Shown here piece after piece: positions 25,263 through 34,188 of a stretch of DNA of 59,811 nucleotides. Below the pieces are notes generated by a model that was not told where the DNA came from, searched no databases, and saw only the letters and a list, made by a program, of their open reading frames with translations. How positions within the stretch are numbered: position 1 is the stretch's first letter; each line of letters starts with the position of its first letter. The position numbers and the translations under genes were made by a program. The stretch is from Hungatella sp. UBA3147. GTDB taxonomy: Bacteria > Bacillota > Clostridia > Lachnospirales > Lachnospiraceae. The stretch spans positions 1-59,811 of the forward strand of contig DEYX01000348.1 in NCBI GenBank assembly GCA_002365025.1, written 5' to 3'.

Positions 25263-26933
25263 ATGAAGAGAAATTTAAAAAAACCGATTGCTGTATTAGT
25301 AGCAGCGGCGACTGCCATCTCTCTGCTGGCAGGGTGTGGAAGTAAAACAGGGGCAGCCCCAGGGGCAGGGGAGACAAAGGAAACAGCAAAAACCGGGGAA
25401 AGCAGTTCGAATGCGGAAGCAGGGGGAGAGGTATCTTATCCACTGACAAAGGGAGGGGAGCTTACCTATTGGCTTCAGCTAAATCCTAACGCATCAGCTA
25501 ACTTTACTAATTTAGGTGAAACTGAATTAGGAAAAGCGTTACAGGAACAGACCGGTGTTACAATTAAGTTCCAGCATCCCGCAGCAGGTGCGGACCAGGC
25601 TAAGGAACAGTTTAATTTAATTGTTGCTGATGGAAATCTCCCTGATATTATGGAGTGGCAATGGGTAAAGATGTATCCAGGCGGTCCGGAAAAAGCAATT
25701 AAGGATGGAGTTATCATTCCTTTAAATGATGTTTTTGATATGTATTGCCCAAACCTTAAAAAATACCTGGCAGAAAACCCTGATGTAGATAAGATGATTA
25801 AGACAGATGACGGCCACTATTTTGCATTCCCATTCATCCGCGGTGAAGATAAGCTGCGCTATACGGTAGGTGGGTTCATCCGTCAGGATTGGCTGGATGA
25901 ACTGGGGCTTGAAGTGCCTACAACCATCGACGAGTGGCATACGGTACTGACTGCATTTAAGGAAAAGAAGGGTGCCGAGGCTCCTATCAGTTTTGACTGG
26001 ACCAACTTCAAACAGTCCAACCCATTTGCATTCGCCTATCATGTAGGAGCTGCAAACTCTACATGGTTTATCATCGATGATGAGGGCAAGATCGCTTTTG
26101 CACCTGCTCAGGACGGATATAAGGATTATCTGATGACTATGAACCAGTGGTATCAGGAGGGGTTAATTGATAAGGATATTGCTACTCTTAACGGTGATCA
26201 GGTAACGGCTAAGATGACCAGTGATAAATCTGGTGTTTCTGTAGGCTGGGCAGCAAGCCGTATGCAGCTGTTTATGACAAGCGTGCAGAAGAGCAATCCA
26301 GACTATTTGCTGGTTCCGACTCCAATTCCAACGTTAGAAAAGGGTGCTACACCTGAATATGGCTATATGGAAAATAAGTTCCCTGATGTGGGAGCAGCCA
26401 TTACCACCAGCTGTAAAAATGTAGAACTGGCAGCCAGATTATTGGATTACGGTTATTCTGAGGCAGGGCATAACTTATTTAATTATGGTGTGGAAGGTGT
26501 ATCTTATGAGATGAAGGATGGGAAAGCCGTTTATACCGATCTGGTTATGAATAACCCGGATGGCTGGCCATTGGCGCAGTCCTTATCCAAATACGTCCGT
26601 GCTAATTATAATGGTCCATTTGTACAGGATCTTAACTATCTTGAGCAGTATTTACAGCTTCCTACCGTTAAGGATTGCCCACAGGTATGGGAAGTTGCGA
26701 ACGCAAACAAACATACAGTTCCAAATATCACTCCAACCCAGGAGGAATCTAAGGAACTGGCCACTATTACAAATGAACTTAATACTTATATAGATGAAAT
26801 GACCCTTAAATTTATCTTTGGTACAGAAAGCTTTGATAAATGGGATAATTATATCCAGACATTAAAGGATATGAAACTGGACCGTGCACTTGAGATTGAG
26901 AACGCAGCTTTAGAGCGTTATGAAGCTAGATAA
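25263..26933 (+). CDS. Lipoprotein sugar-binding protein, ABC importer (LplA-like)
   Basis: Extracellular solute-binding protein of 556 residues. A lipoprotein signal ends at LLAGC (Cys25), followed by a Gly/Ala/Glu/Thr-rich linker and a periplasmic-binding fold typical of the large LplA-like branch of family 1 binding proteins. GGAGGAAG precedes ATG 25263. It leads the operon with LplB/YtcP-like permeases, GH88 and a heparinase-family lyase, so the ligand is probably an acidic oligosaccharide. No ATPase gene is present; a shared MsmX-type ATPase elsewhere is expected. Confidence 0.92.
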   Translation: MKRNLKKPIAVLVAAATAISLLAGCGSKTGAAPGAGETKETAKTGESSSNAEAGGEVSYPLTKGGELTYWLQLNPNASANFTNLGETELGKALQEQTGVTIKFQHPAAGADQAKEQFNLIVADGNLPDIMEWQWVKMYPGGPEKAIKDGVIIPLNDVFDMYCPNLKKYLAENPDVDKMIKTDDGHYFAFPFIRGEDKLRYTVGGFIRQDWLDELGLEVPTTIDEWHTVLTAFKEKKGAEAPISFDWTNFKQSNPFAFAYHVGAANSTWFIIDDEGKIAFAPAQDGYKDYLMTMNQWYQEGLIDKDIATLNGDQVTAKMTSDKSGVSVGWAASRMQLFMTSVQKSNPDYLLVPTPIPTLEKGATPEYGYMENKFPDVGAAITTSCKNVELAARLLDYGYSEAGHNLFNYGVEGVSYEMKDGKAVYTDLVMNNPDGWPLAQSLSKYVRANYNGPFVQDLNYLEQYLQLPTVKDCPQVWEVANANKHTVPNITPTQEESKELATITNELNTYIDEMTLKFIFGTESFDKWDNYIQTLKDMKLDRALEIENAALERYEAR

Positions 26934-26960
26934 TTCTGGTTGATTTCCAATTAAAATATG

Positions 26961-26995
26961 GCCGGGCGATTGCATAGTCAGTCCCCGGCTGTTTT
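26961..26995 (+). terminator. Intercistronic hairpin between binding protein and permeases
   Basis: GCCGGG at 26961-26966 pairs with CCCGGC at 26984-26989, followed by TGTTTT. A leaky terminator here would make the binding protein more abundant than the permeases, as is common in such operons. Confidence 0.7.
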
Positions 26996-27038
26996 AAAAT
27001 CAAAGTTTTTGGATCAAGTATTCAGATGAAAGGAAGGG

Positions 27039-27968
27039 ATGGAAGGAATGATGGGAAATTCGTTGAGCAATAGAATCAGGAAAGATTTACAGAGAAACTG
27101 GACGTTATATCTGCTGGTGCTTCCTGTCCTTATTTATTATGCTGTTTTTATGTATAAACCGATGTATGGTGCAATTATTGCATTTAAAGATTTTACGCCT
27201 GCCAAAGGAGTATTTGGCAGTGAGTGGGTGGGGTTTGAAAATTTTACCAGATTTTTTACAAGTCCTTATTTTGGAAGGCTTTTGAAAAATACTCTGTTGC
27301 TAAGTATTTATAGTATTCTATTTGGGTTCCCGGCTCCTATTATTCTGGCCCTTTTGCTGAATGAAGTAAAAAATGCTAAATTTAAAAAATTCTCTCAGAC
27401 AATTACCTATCTGCCTCATTTTATTTCACTGGTAGTTGCCTGTGGTATGATTAAGGATTTCTGTCTGACAACCGGCCTTTTTAATGATATAGTTGCGCTG
27501 TTTGGGGGAACGCGGAATCCTCTTCTTCAGAATCCTGCGTATTTCCGTACAATATATACAGCTACCAGTATATGGCAGGAGATTGGCTGGGGATCGATTA
27601 TCTATCTTTCTGCATTATCTGGTGTTGACAGTCAGTTATATGAAGCAGCCTCTATTGATGGTGCAGGGAAATGGAAACAGCTTCTTAATGTAACGTTACC
27701 TGGAATTGCACCTACGATTATTATCATGCTGATTTTAAGAATGGGTTCCCTGATGAGTATGGGATATGAGAAAACGATTCTGCTATATAATCCGTCTACC
27801 TATCAAACTGCAGATATTATTTCTTCTTATGTATACCGTGCAGGTTTAATTGAGCAGGATTGGAGTTATTCAACCGCTATTGGTCTGTTTAATTCTGTGA
27901 TCAACTGTGTTCTGTTGTATATTACGAATAAGGTCTCTAAAAAAACAACAGAAAACAGCCTGTGGTAA
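27039..27968 (+). CDS. ABC importer permease, LplB type
   Basis: Inner-membrane permease of 309 residues with about six transmembrane helices and the EAA loop YEAASIDGAGKWKQLLNVTLP near residue 205-225 (shown here as EAASIDGAG) that contacts the ATPase. It starts with a cytoplasmic basic segment and the phrase VFMYKPMYGAIIAFKDF, typical of LplB. ATGs at 27039, 27048 and 27051 are all possible; overlapping purine-rich stretches do not decide. It pairs with the next permease. Confidence 0.9.
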   Translation: MEGMMGNSLSNRIRKDLQRNWTLYLLVLPVLIYYAVFMYKPMYGAIIAFKDFTPAKGVFGSEWVGFENFTRFFTSPYFGRLLKNTLLLSIYSILFGFPAPIILALLLNEVKNAKFKKFSQTITYLPHFISLVVACGMIKDFCLTTGLFNDIVALFGGTRNPLLQNPAYFRTIYTATSIWQEIGWGSIIYLSALSGVDSQLYEAASIDGAGKWKQLLNVTLPGIAPTIIIMLILRMGSLMSMGYEKTILLYNPSTYQTADIISSYVYRAGLIEQDWSYSTAIGLFNSVINCVLLYITNKVSKKTTENSLW

Positions 27969-27980
27969 AGGAGGAGAAAG

Positions 27981-28859
27981 ATGAAAGTTAAAATTTCCCG
28001 CGGAGAGAGAATATTTCATGTAGTCAATTATATTATTTTGACTATTGTTGCATTAATCTGTTTATATCCCATGTGGTTTGTAACTATGGCTTCGTTTAGC
28101 GACAGCAGCCAGCTGATCGCACATTCAGGATTCTTATTAAAGCCTTTGGGATTTAATCTTCAGGCATATTTGAAGGTGTTTGAAAACCCTATGATTTTAA
28201 AAGGTTATGCAAATACTTTGTTTATTCTGGTGGCAGGTGTTGCTCTGGATCTGGTAATGACTGCACTTGCAGCTTATTTCTTTTCCAGAAAGGGCGTTAT
28301 GTTTAAAAAGCCATTGATGCTGTTTGTGCTGTTTACTATGTTTTTCTCAGGAGGAATGATTCCGTTTTATCTAAATCTGAAGGATTTGCATTTGATTAAC
28401 AGCAGATGGGGACTCATCATTCCTTTTATGATCAGTACTTATAATATGATTATCTTAAGAACATCCTTTGAGTCCATTCCAGACAGCTTAACAGAAGCAG
28501 CCAGAATTGACGGGGCTGGTCATATTACCATTTTGTTTAAGATTATATTGCCGCTGTCGAAAGCAATTATGGCAGTTATGGTTCTGTATTATGGTGTTTC
28601 CATATGGAATGCATGGTTCTGGGCTTCTGCGATCTTAAGAGACCGGGAATTATATCCCCTTCAGGTTATCTTAAGAGAAATCCTTATATCCAATGATTTA
28701 CAGGCGATGAACGGAGGCGCGGGAGCTGATGCGGAGGCCATTGCACAGAGCATTAAGTATGCCACAATCATGGTGGCTACTGTTCCGATTTTATTCGTAT
28801 ATCCATTTTTACAGAAATACTTTACAAAGGGAGTTATGATCGGAGCAGTGAAGGAATAA
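27981..28859 (+). CDS. ABC importer permease, LplC/YtcP type
   Basis: Second permease, 292 residues, about six transmembrane helices, with the EAA loop LTEAARIDGAGHITILFK (near 170-187). The segments LYPMWFVTMASFSD and FTKGVMIGAVKE at the two ends are characteristic of YtcP/LplC proteins. AAAGGAGGAG precedes ATG 27981, and the gene lies 12 bases after its partner. It completes the membrane channel of the importer. Confidence 0.92.
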   Translation: MKVKISRGERIFHVVNYIILTIVALICLYPMWFVTMASFSDSSQLIAHSGFLLKPLGFNLQAYLKVFENPMILKGYANTLFILVAGVALDLVMTALAAYFFSRKGVMFKKPLMLFVLFTMFFSGGMIPFYLNLKDLHLINSRWGLIIPFMISTYNMIILRTSFESIPDSLTEAARIDGAGHITILFKIILPLSKAIMAVMVLYYGVSIWNAWFWASAILRDRELYPLQVILREILISNDLQAMNGGAGADAEAIAQSIKYATIMVATVPILFVYPFLQKYFTKGVMIGAVKE

Positions 28860-28894
28860 GGGGATCTTTTACTTGACTTGAGGAGGAACGGTAT

Positions 28895-30073
28895 ATGCAA
28901 ACAAGAGAAGAACTATTAAAGCACAAGGAAATTGATGATGGAACACTAAAAGAGGCCTATGATAAGGCAGCAGAACTGATCAAAGCAGCGACGAATCAGT
29001 TTACGGAACAATTTCCCCGGGAGGCCAGTGTGAATAATTTCTACCAGCAGGGAACCAACTACGAATGGACACCTGGGTTCTGGACTGGTGGGGTATGGCT
29101 GGCTTATGAGAAAACAGGAGATGAGGCATTAAGAAATACAGCTGAAATCGAAGTAAAGGATTTTTATAGAAGGATCAAAGAAAAGGATGGGGTGAATCAC
29201 CATGACATGGGATTTTTATACTGCCCCTCCTGTGTAGCTGCATACAAACTTACGGGTAATACGACTGGTAAGGAAGCTGCTATTATGGCAGCAGATAATC
29301 TGATGACGAGATTTCATGAAAAAGGCCGGTTTTTTCAGGCCTGGGGAAAGCTTGGGGAAGAGAACAATTACCGTATGATTATTGATTGCCTTCTTAATAT
29401 GCCTCTGCTTTTCTGGGCAGGTGAAGTGACTGGAGAGGAAAATTACATAAGAAAAGCAGAAGCACATATTAAAACTGCAATGAAAAATATTATCAGAGAA
29501 GATCATTCCACTTATCATACTTTTTTCTTTGATATTGAGACAGGAGAACCAAAGAAGGGCGTTACCCATCAGGGATATCGGGATGGTTCTGCCTGGGCAA
29601 GAGGGCAGGCATGGGGAATCTACGGATCTGCACTTGCTTATAAATTTCTTAGAAATGAGGAATATGCTGATATTTTCTGCAAAGTAACGGATTATTTTCT
29701 GGAGCATTTGCCTAAGGACATGGTTCCTTACTGGGATTTTGATTTTAGTGACGGAAGCGGTGAACCAAGGGATTCTTCTGCAGCCGCTATTGCAGCCTGC
29801 GGTATGCTTGAGATGAGCAAATATCTTCCAAATGAAAAAGCAGAATATTATACAGGTATGGCGAAAAGGCTTCTGCATGCACTGGTTACGGAGTGCGCGG
29901 TGACTGATCCGGCTGTATCGAATGGTCTTCTGTTACATGGAACCTATGCAAAGAGTTCTCCATATAACACATGTCCAAATCACGGAGTCGATGAGTGTGT
30001 TCTGTGGGGCGACTACTTTTATATGGAGGCATTGACCCGGCTTTCTACAGACTGGGAGCCATACTGGTATTAA
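28895..30073 (+). CDS. GH88 unsaturated glucuronyl hydrolase
   Basis: Removes 4,5-unsaturated uronic acids from the ends of oligosaccharides made by lyases; cytoplasmic, since no signal peptide is present. The 392-residue (alpha/alpha)6-barrel shows PGFWTGGVWLAYE, the catalytic-site Asp candidates in HHDMGF (near residue 104) and RMIIDCLLNMP (near 164), and DGSAWARGQAWGIYG. Length fits family 88. AGGAGG precedes ATG 28895. It lies directly upstream of the heparinase-family lyase whose products it would clear. Confidence 0.93.
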   Translation: MQTREELLKHKEIDDGTLKEAYDKAAELIKAATNQFTEQFPREASVNNFYQQGTNYEWTPGFWTGGVWLAYEKTGDEALRNTAEIEVKDFYRRIKEKDGVNHHDMGFLYCPSCVAAYKLTGNTTGKEAAIMAADNLMTRFHEKGRFFQAWGKLGEENNYRMIIDCLLNMPLLFWAGEVTGEENYIRKAEAHIKTAMKNIIREDHSTYHTFFFDIETGEPKKGVTHQGYRDGSAWARGQAWGIYGSALAYKFLRNEEYADIFCKVTDYFLEHLPKDMVPYWDFDFSDGSGEPRDSSAAAIAACGMLEMSKYLPNEKAEYYTGMAKRLLHALVTECAVTDPAVSNGLLLHGTYAKSSPYNTCPNHGVDECVLWGDYFYMEALTRLSTDWEPYWY

Positions 30074-30086
30074 TGGAGAATTGGAA

Positions 30087-32111
30087 ATGACAATCGAACA
30101 ATATTTTGACAGGCCGGATGCTTTTTATTTTGTCCCTGACCCGGAGAGTTCAGCCTGTTATTGTAAAGAACATTGGAATGATGATGTGGCGCATATTTTA
30201 CGGATAGCAAATGAGGTATGTGAAAATACATTTCTGTTTGATTTAAACTGGGATATGGAACGTACCTATGAACCTGTGGTATTTTCCGGGGAAATTGACT
30301 GGAGCTATATGCCTTCCGGTGATCCGGAATTTGTCTGGCAGTTTAACAGACACAGGTTTTTCATTTGCCTTGGGCAGGCCTGGCAGATGACAAAAGATGA
30401 AACATATGTAACATGCTTTCTGCGCCTGGTGAATGATTGGATAGACAGGGTTTTGCTTGATGATAAGACAGTGATGGGACCGTGGCGCCTGTTGGAAACA
30501 GGGCTTCGGGGAGAGACATGGACGAAAGCAATCCGCTATTTTAAAGACAGCAGCTTAATAACAGAGGACTTTTTAGACCGATTTGCAGAATCACTGAGGC
30601 ACCATGCCAGAAGACTGGTGGAAAAGGGCGGAGACGAAAGACTGCAGAGCAATTGGTGCATTCTGGAGAACAGCGGACTTTTTGAGATTGCAATGGGACT
30701 TCCTCAGAGCAATGAAACAAAGGAGTGGGCGTCCATTGCTTTGGAGAGGATCTATAAATCCGTAAAGGTGCAGATTTACAAGGATGGCAGCCAGTGGGAG
30801 CAATCCCCTATGTATCACAATGAAGTATATCATTGCCTGTGCTGCGTGATTTTCCTTGCGAGAGCGAACGGGATACCACTTAAGCCGGATTTAGAGGATG
30901 CGGTTCATCGCATGGCACTGGCAAATGTTATCTGGAAAAAGCCAAACAGCCATCAATTTACTCATGGAGATTCTGATGACACAGATTTACGGGATAAAAT
31001 CACCATGGGAGCCTGGCTGTTCCAGGATCCTGTCTTAAAATGGAGCGGTTATGAGCTTATGGATTATGAAGGAGCCTGGGACTTTGGAAGCAATGCCTGT
31101 GCTGACTATACCTTTCTTCCTGCAAGAGAACCGGATTTTATATCAGCCTGTCTTGAGAACAGCGGGAACTATTATTTAAGGAAAAGCTGGAAACGGGATT
31201 CCAATCTTCTTCATTTTACCTGCGGTGCAATGAGTACCGGTCATTGCCATGGGGATAAAATGCATGTGGATTTAGTTGTAAATGGAGAAGATGTACTGGT
31301 TGATGGCGGCAGAGCAACCTATATGAACGTTCCTCTTCGTTTTACTTTGAAAGATAATCCAGGCCATAATACCACAACCGTAGATGGGGAATCCTTTACT
31401 GCATTTGAAGATTCCTGGTATACAAATAAGCTTTCTCTTCCTGTAAACAGAACATACAGAGCCGGAGAGATTGCAGAATTTGTCCAGGGTGGTCATCTGG
31501 GATATATGAAAAAGGGTATCTTTGTGAACCGGCGTATCATCTGGATCAAACCGGATATTTATCTGATTCATGATCAGTTTTATGCAGAAGGAGAACATGA
31601 ATACCGGCAGTATTTTCATTTCGCACCGGAAGGAAAGGTTTTCACAGAAGTAAATTCAGTGACTTTCCAGGGAAAAGAAACCAGAGTATTTCTGAACTTT
31701 TTAACAAAAGATGCCTTACTTGAAAGCAGCAGAGGTGTGACTTCAAGACATTATAATCAGTGGGAAGAAAATGATGTAGTTACTGCAGTTTTGAAAAAGA
31801 AGGGATTTGCCAGCATGATTACAGTCATAAATGGAGGGAATTCTTCTGCAGCAGAACCGGCCAAAGTGAAGGCTGTGGAGACATACAGCCATACACTTCA
31901 TAAACCACTGACAGAGAGCGAAGCTCAGGCTGTGAAAATCACGGTCGGAAATCGAAACTATGTTGTAATTCTCTGCAACGATGAAGTCCTCCATACTTCA
32001 GATGCTGTAATAGCAGAGGAATGTTTTGCTACAGGAAATGTCTGTGTTTTCAATGTCAGTGACAGGAAAGAAGGAGAAAGGCTTTATGCCGGGGAAGTGC
32101 TCCATGTATAA
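30087..32111 (+). CDS. Heparinase II/III-family polysaccharide lyase
   Basis: A 674-residue protein with an N-terminal helical toroid (about 1-340) and a C-terminal beta domain starting around GHCHGDKMHVDLVVNG (near 385), the hallmark of heparinase II/III-like lyases, which cleave uronate-containing chains by beta-elimination. There is no signal peptide, so it should act on imported oligosaccharides. ATG 30087 is used rather than TTG 30081 because GGAGAAT is then well spaced. Whether the substrate is a glycosaminoglycan, alginate-like or other uronide cannot be told from sequence. Confidence 0.9.
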   Translation: MTIEQYFDRPDAFYFVPDPESSACYCKEHWNDDVAHILRIANEVCENTFLFDLNWDMERTYEPVVFSGEIDWSYMPSGDPEFVWQFNRHRFFICLGQAWQMTKDETYVTCFLRLVNDWIDRVLLDDKTVMGPWRLLETGLRGETWTKAIRYFKDSSLITEDFLDRFAESLRHHARRLVEKGGDERLQSNWCILENSGLFEIAMGLPQSNETKEWASIALERIYKSVKVQIYKDGSQWEQSPMYHNEVYHCLCCVIFLARANGIPLKPDLEDAVHRMALANVIWKKPNSHQFTHGDSDDTDLRDKITMGAWLFQDPVLKWSGYELMDYEGAWDFGSNACADYTFLPAREPDFISACLENSGNYYLRKSWKRDSNLLHFTCGAMSTGHCHGDKMHVDLVVNGEDVLVDGGRATYMNVPLRFTLKDNPGHNTTTVDGESFTAFEDSWYTNKLSLPVNRTYRAGEIAEFVQGGHLGYMKKGIFVNRRIIWIKPDIYLIHDQFYAEGEHEYRQYFHFAPEGKVFTEVNSVTFQGKETRVFLNFLTKDALLESSRGVTSRHYNQWEENDVVTAVLKKKGFASMITVINGGNSSAAEPAKVKAVETYSHTLHKPLTESEAQAVKITVGNRNYVVILCNDEVLHTSDAVIAEECFATGNVCVFNVSDRKEGERLYAGEVLHV

Positions 32112-32278
32112 TTGATTGATTGTGGGAGGTTGCTTTATGGCTGAGTTTTAGCCATGTGCAATGCTCCCTCTTTCTTTATAAACCGTTAAATAAGGCCTGG
32201 CATGGAGCCCGATTTTCACATCTTGTCTATTGATACCATAAAGTATAGTATAACGTTACTTAGAAGGGAGGGAAATAT

Positions 32279-32371
32279 ATGTGTTGCTTTAACAGGGGCT
32301 GCCGTAGAAATTGCAGATGCAATTTTTGTAATTGCTTTTTTGGATGTAACAGATGTAACTGGTGGTGGTAA
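32279..32371 (+). CDS. 30-residue Cys-rich peptide gene
   Basis: Behind GGGAGGG, ATG 32279 opens a 30-residue frame starting MCCFNRGCRRNCRCN and ending NWWW. Nine residues are Cys, spaced as CC, then C-x3-C-x-C-x2-C-x-C-x3-C-x2-C; five are Arg and three Trp close the chain. A hairpin terminator follows. It has no leader sequence. I do not recognise the family. Metal binding, a disulfide-rich spore or envelope peptide, or a modified-peptide precursor are possible. Confidence 0.6.
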   Translation: MCCFNRGCRRNCRCNFCNCFFGCNRCNWWW

Positions 32372-32430
32372 TAATCACTAAAGGATAGCAGGGTACTGCA
32401 GGATCCGGGACTATCAGTGTAAATAATACA

Positions 32431-32468
32431 GGTGGGTACCCGGGATTCCGGCCCCACCTATTTATATT
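32431..32468 (+). terminator. Hairpin terminator after the Cys-rich peptide gene
   Basis: GGTGGG at 32431-32436 pairs with CCCACC at 32453-32458, with an inner CCGG/CCGG pairing, followed by TATTTATATT. It lies 60 bases after the stop. Confidence 0.65.
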
Positions 32469-32773
32469 ATCATAACCCATTTACAGGATTCCATATAAAA
32501 GATCAGTTTAAATTCTCTTTTCAGGCCCCCAATGATTGCATCGCATTGAAATTCTTTTGATGGAATTCCGTTATAATTTTTATCTTCTGAACATTTTATG
32601 ATTATATCAGATACTGTTTGTATGATACCATCATCGCCTTCAAACTTAAGACTTAAAGGCCTGGGGCTGCAGCTGGCGGTAAACCATACCTTGCAGGCGA
32701 CATGATACATGTTACCTTGCGGTTCTTTGCTGTTAATATCTTTTACATTAGTCCCAATTCCAAATACTCCCAT
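32462..32773 (-). CDS. Unknown protein in operon with dinB
   Basis: A protein of about 103 residues whose start (ATG 32773, or GTG 32782) abuts the dinB stop, so it is in the SOS operon. It begins MGVFGIGTNVKDINS and has four Cys (VACKVWF, TASCSPRP, IIKCSEDK, MESCKW) besides FQCDA. No YolD or ImuB feature is visible. I do not recognise it; co-expression with polymerase IV suggests an accessory role in the damage response. Confidence 0.6.
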   Translation of the reverse strand: MGVFGIGTNVKDINSKEPQGNMYHVACKVWFTASCSPRPLSLKFEGDDGIIQTVSDIIIKCSEDKNYNGIPSKEFQCDAIIGGLKREFKLIFYMESCKWVMII

Positions 32774-32782
32774 ATCTTTCAC

Positions 32783-34045
32783 CTACAATATATGTTGTTT
32801 GCTGTAGTCTACGGTCCGTTTCTCCCGGCTGATTCCGCCGCTCATATGATCGACTGCTTTATCATTTAAAAAGCTTGCTCTTTTAATTGAGTCAATTCCA
32901 AAACGCTTTCTGATTTCATCCACTGCTTTATCCATACGCTCCATTTTTTCATAATCTATTTTATCAAATATATTTAATTGACGGCTGTTCTCTGTGGTTA
33001 CATGGCTTGTATGGATTCCTAAATGACGGATAGGAATCTTATTCCACATCTCATCAAAAATCCGGCAAGCGGTTTCATAGATTTCATAAGTGATATTTGT
33101 TGGCGTATCAAGGGTTCTTTGATGACCATAATATATAAAGTTATAGTCCTTTATTCCCACGGAAATCACGCTGATTTTCACGTTGTCCTCTCTTAATCTG
33201 GCAGATACGGTCTCTGCCAATGATAACAGTACTAACCTGGCTGTACTTGCATCCACTAAATCAAATGCAGTGGTTGTACTATTCCCATAACCTTTATTTG
33301 GCGGGGGAGCAGATTCCACTGCTGAAACATCGATTCCGTTTGCAAAAGACCATATGACCTCCCCATATTTGCCGAAATGACTTTTAATGATTGATAAATC
33401 AGTCTGCGCCAATTCTCCTATGGTCTTGATTCCCAGATTCCGTAATTTCTGAAAGGTTGCCCTGCCCACGAAAAATAATTCTTTTACAGATAATGGCCAC
33501 ATTTTTTCTTTTATTTCACTTAGCCACAGCGTATGCACTTTGTCAGGCTTTTTAAAATCGGATGCCATCTTGGCCAGGACTTTATTGTTTGAAACACCAA
33601 TGTTTACGGTAAAGCCAAGTTCATTGTGTATACGTTCTTTTATATCATTTGCTGCCTGATAAGGATCACCAAACAATGATTCAGTACCAGTCATATCCAT
33701 AAACGCCTCATCAATGGAATACTGCTCCACAATAGGAGAATATTGTTTCAGAATATGAATAAATGCAGATGAAGATTTCTGGTAGAGATTGTAGTTTGGG
33801 GGGACTAAAACCAGGTCAGGGCACTTTCTTAGTGCCTCAGTCACAGACTCCCCGGTTTTTATATGATACTTCTTTGCCGGTACGCTTTTGGCAAGTATAA
33901 TACCATGCCTTTTTGTAGTATCTCCCCCAACCGCAGACGGTATATCCCGCAAATCTAAAGTTCCTCCCAAATGATGGATACGATATGCTGCTTCCCAGCT
34001 TAGAAAGGCGGAGTTTACATCAATATGAAATATGACATTATTCAT
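32783..34045 (-). CDS. dinB: DNA polymerase IV (Y family)
   Basis: Error-prone translesion polymerase of 420 residues. Catalytic carboxylates lie in HIDVNSAF (residues 7-14) and YSIDEAFMD (near 108-116); helix-hairpin-helix and little-finger domains follow. A QLNIF stretch near residue 345 resembles a sliding-clamp binding motif. AGGTG precedes ATG 34045. A LexA-type box lies 25 bases upstream, so expression is probably SOS-controlled. The reading HIDVNSAFLSWEA is typical of the clostridial DinB/UmuC branch. Confidence 0.94.
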   Translation of the reverse strand: MNNVIFHIDVNSAFLSWEAAYRIHHLGGTLDLRDIPSAVGGDTTKRHGIILAKSVPAKKYHIKTGESVTEALRKCPDLVLVPPNYNLYQKSSSAFIHILKQYSPIVEQYSIDEAFMDMTGTESLFGDPYQAANDIKERIHNELGFTVNIGVSNNKVLAKMASDFKKPDKVHTLWLSEIKEKMWPLSVKELFFVGRATFQKLRNLGIKTIGELAQTDLSIIKSHFGKYGEVIWSFANGIDVSAVESAPPPNKGYGNSTTTAFDLVDASTARLVLLSLAETVSARLREDNVKISVISVGIKDYNFIYYGHQRTLDTPTNITYEIYETACRIFDEMWNKIPIRHLGIHTSHVTTENSRQLNIFDKIDYEKMERMDKAVDEIRKRFGIDSIKRASFLNDKAVDHMSGGISREKRTVDYSKQHIL

Positions 34046-34070
34046 GGAATCACCTCGGCTATATTATAAT

Positions 34071-34084
34071 CGAATATATGTTCG
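34071..34084 (-). promoter_or_regulatory. LexA (DinR) box before dinB
   Basis: On the minus strand CGAACATATATTCG matches the Gram-positive SOS box CGAACATATGTTCG with one change and is palindromic in its arms. A TATAAT -10 on the minus strand follows directly, so LexA binding would block the dinB promoter. Confidence 0.85.
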
Positions 34085-34188
34085 ATTAATAGTGGAAATA
34101 AAAGGGAAGACAAAAAAACAGCAGGCTGACTGAGACCTGCTGATATTTTAACCCTTTTATCAAACCCTGCTTCGCAAGTTCCGATAAG

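Noticed and set aside
32260..32480. Two minus-strand frames opposite the Cys-rich micro-ORF
   Set aside because: Both cross the plus-strand terminator and have no Shine-Dalgarno; the plus-strand frame has one.
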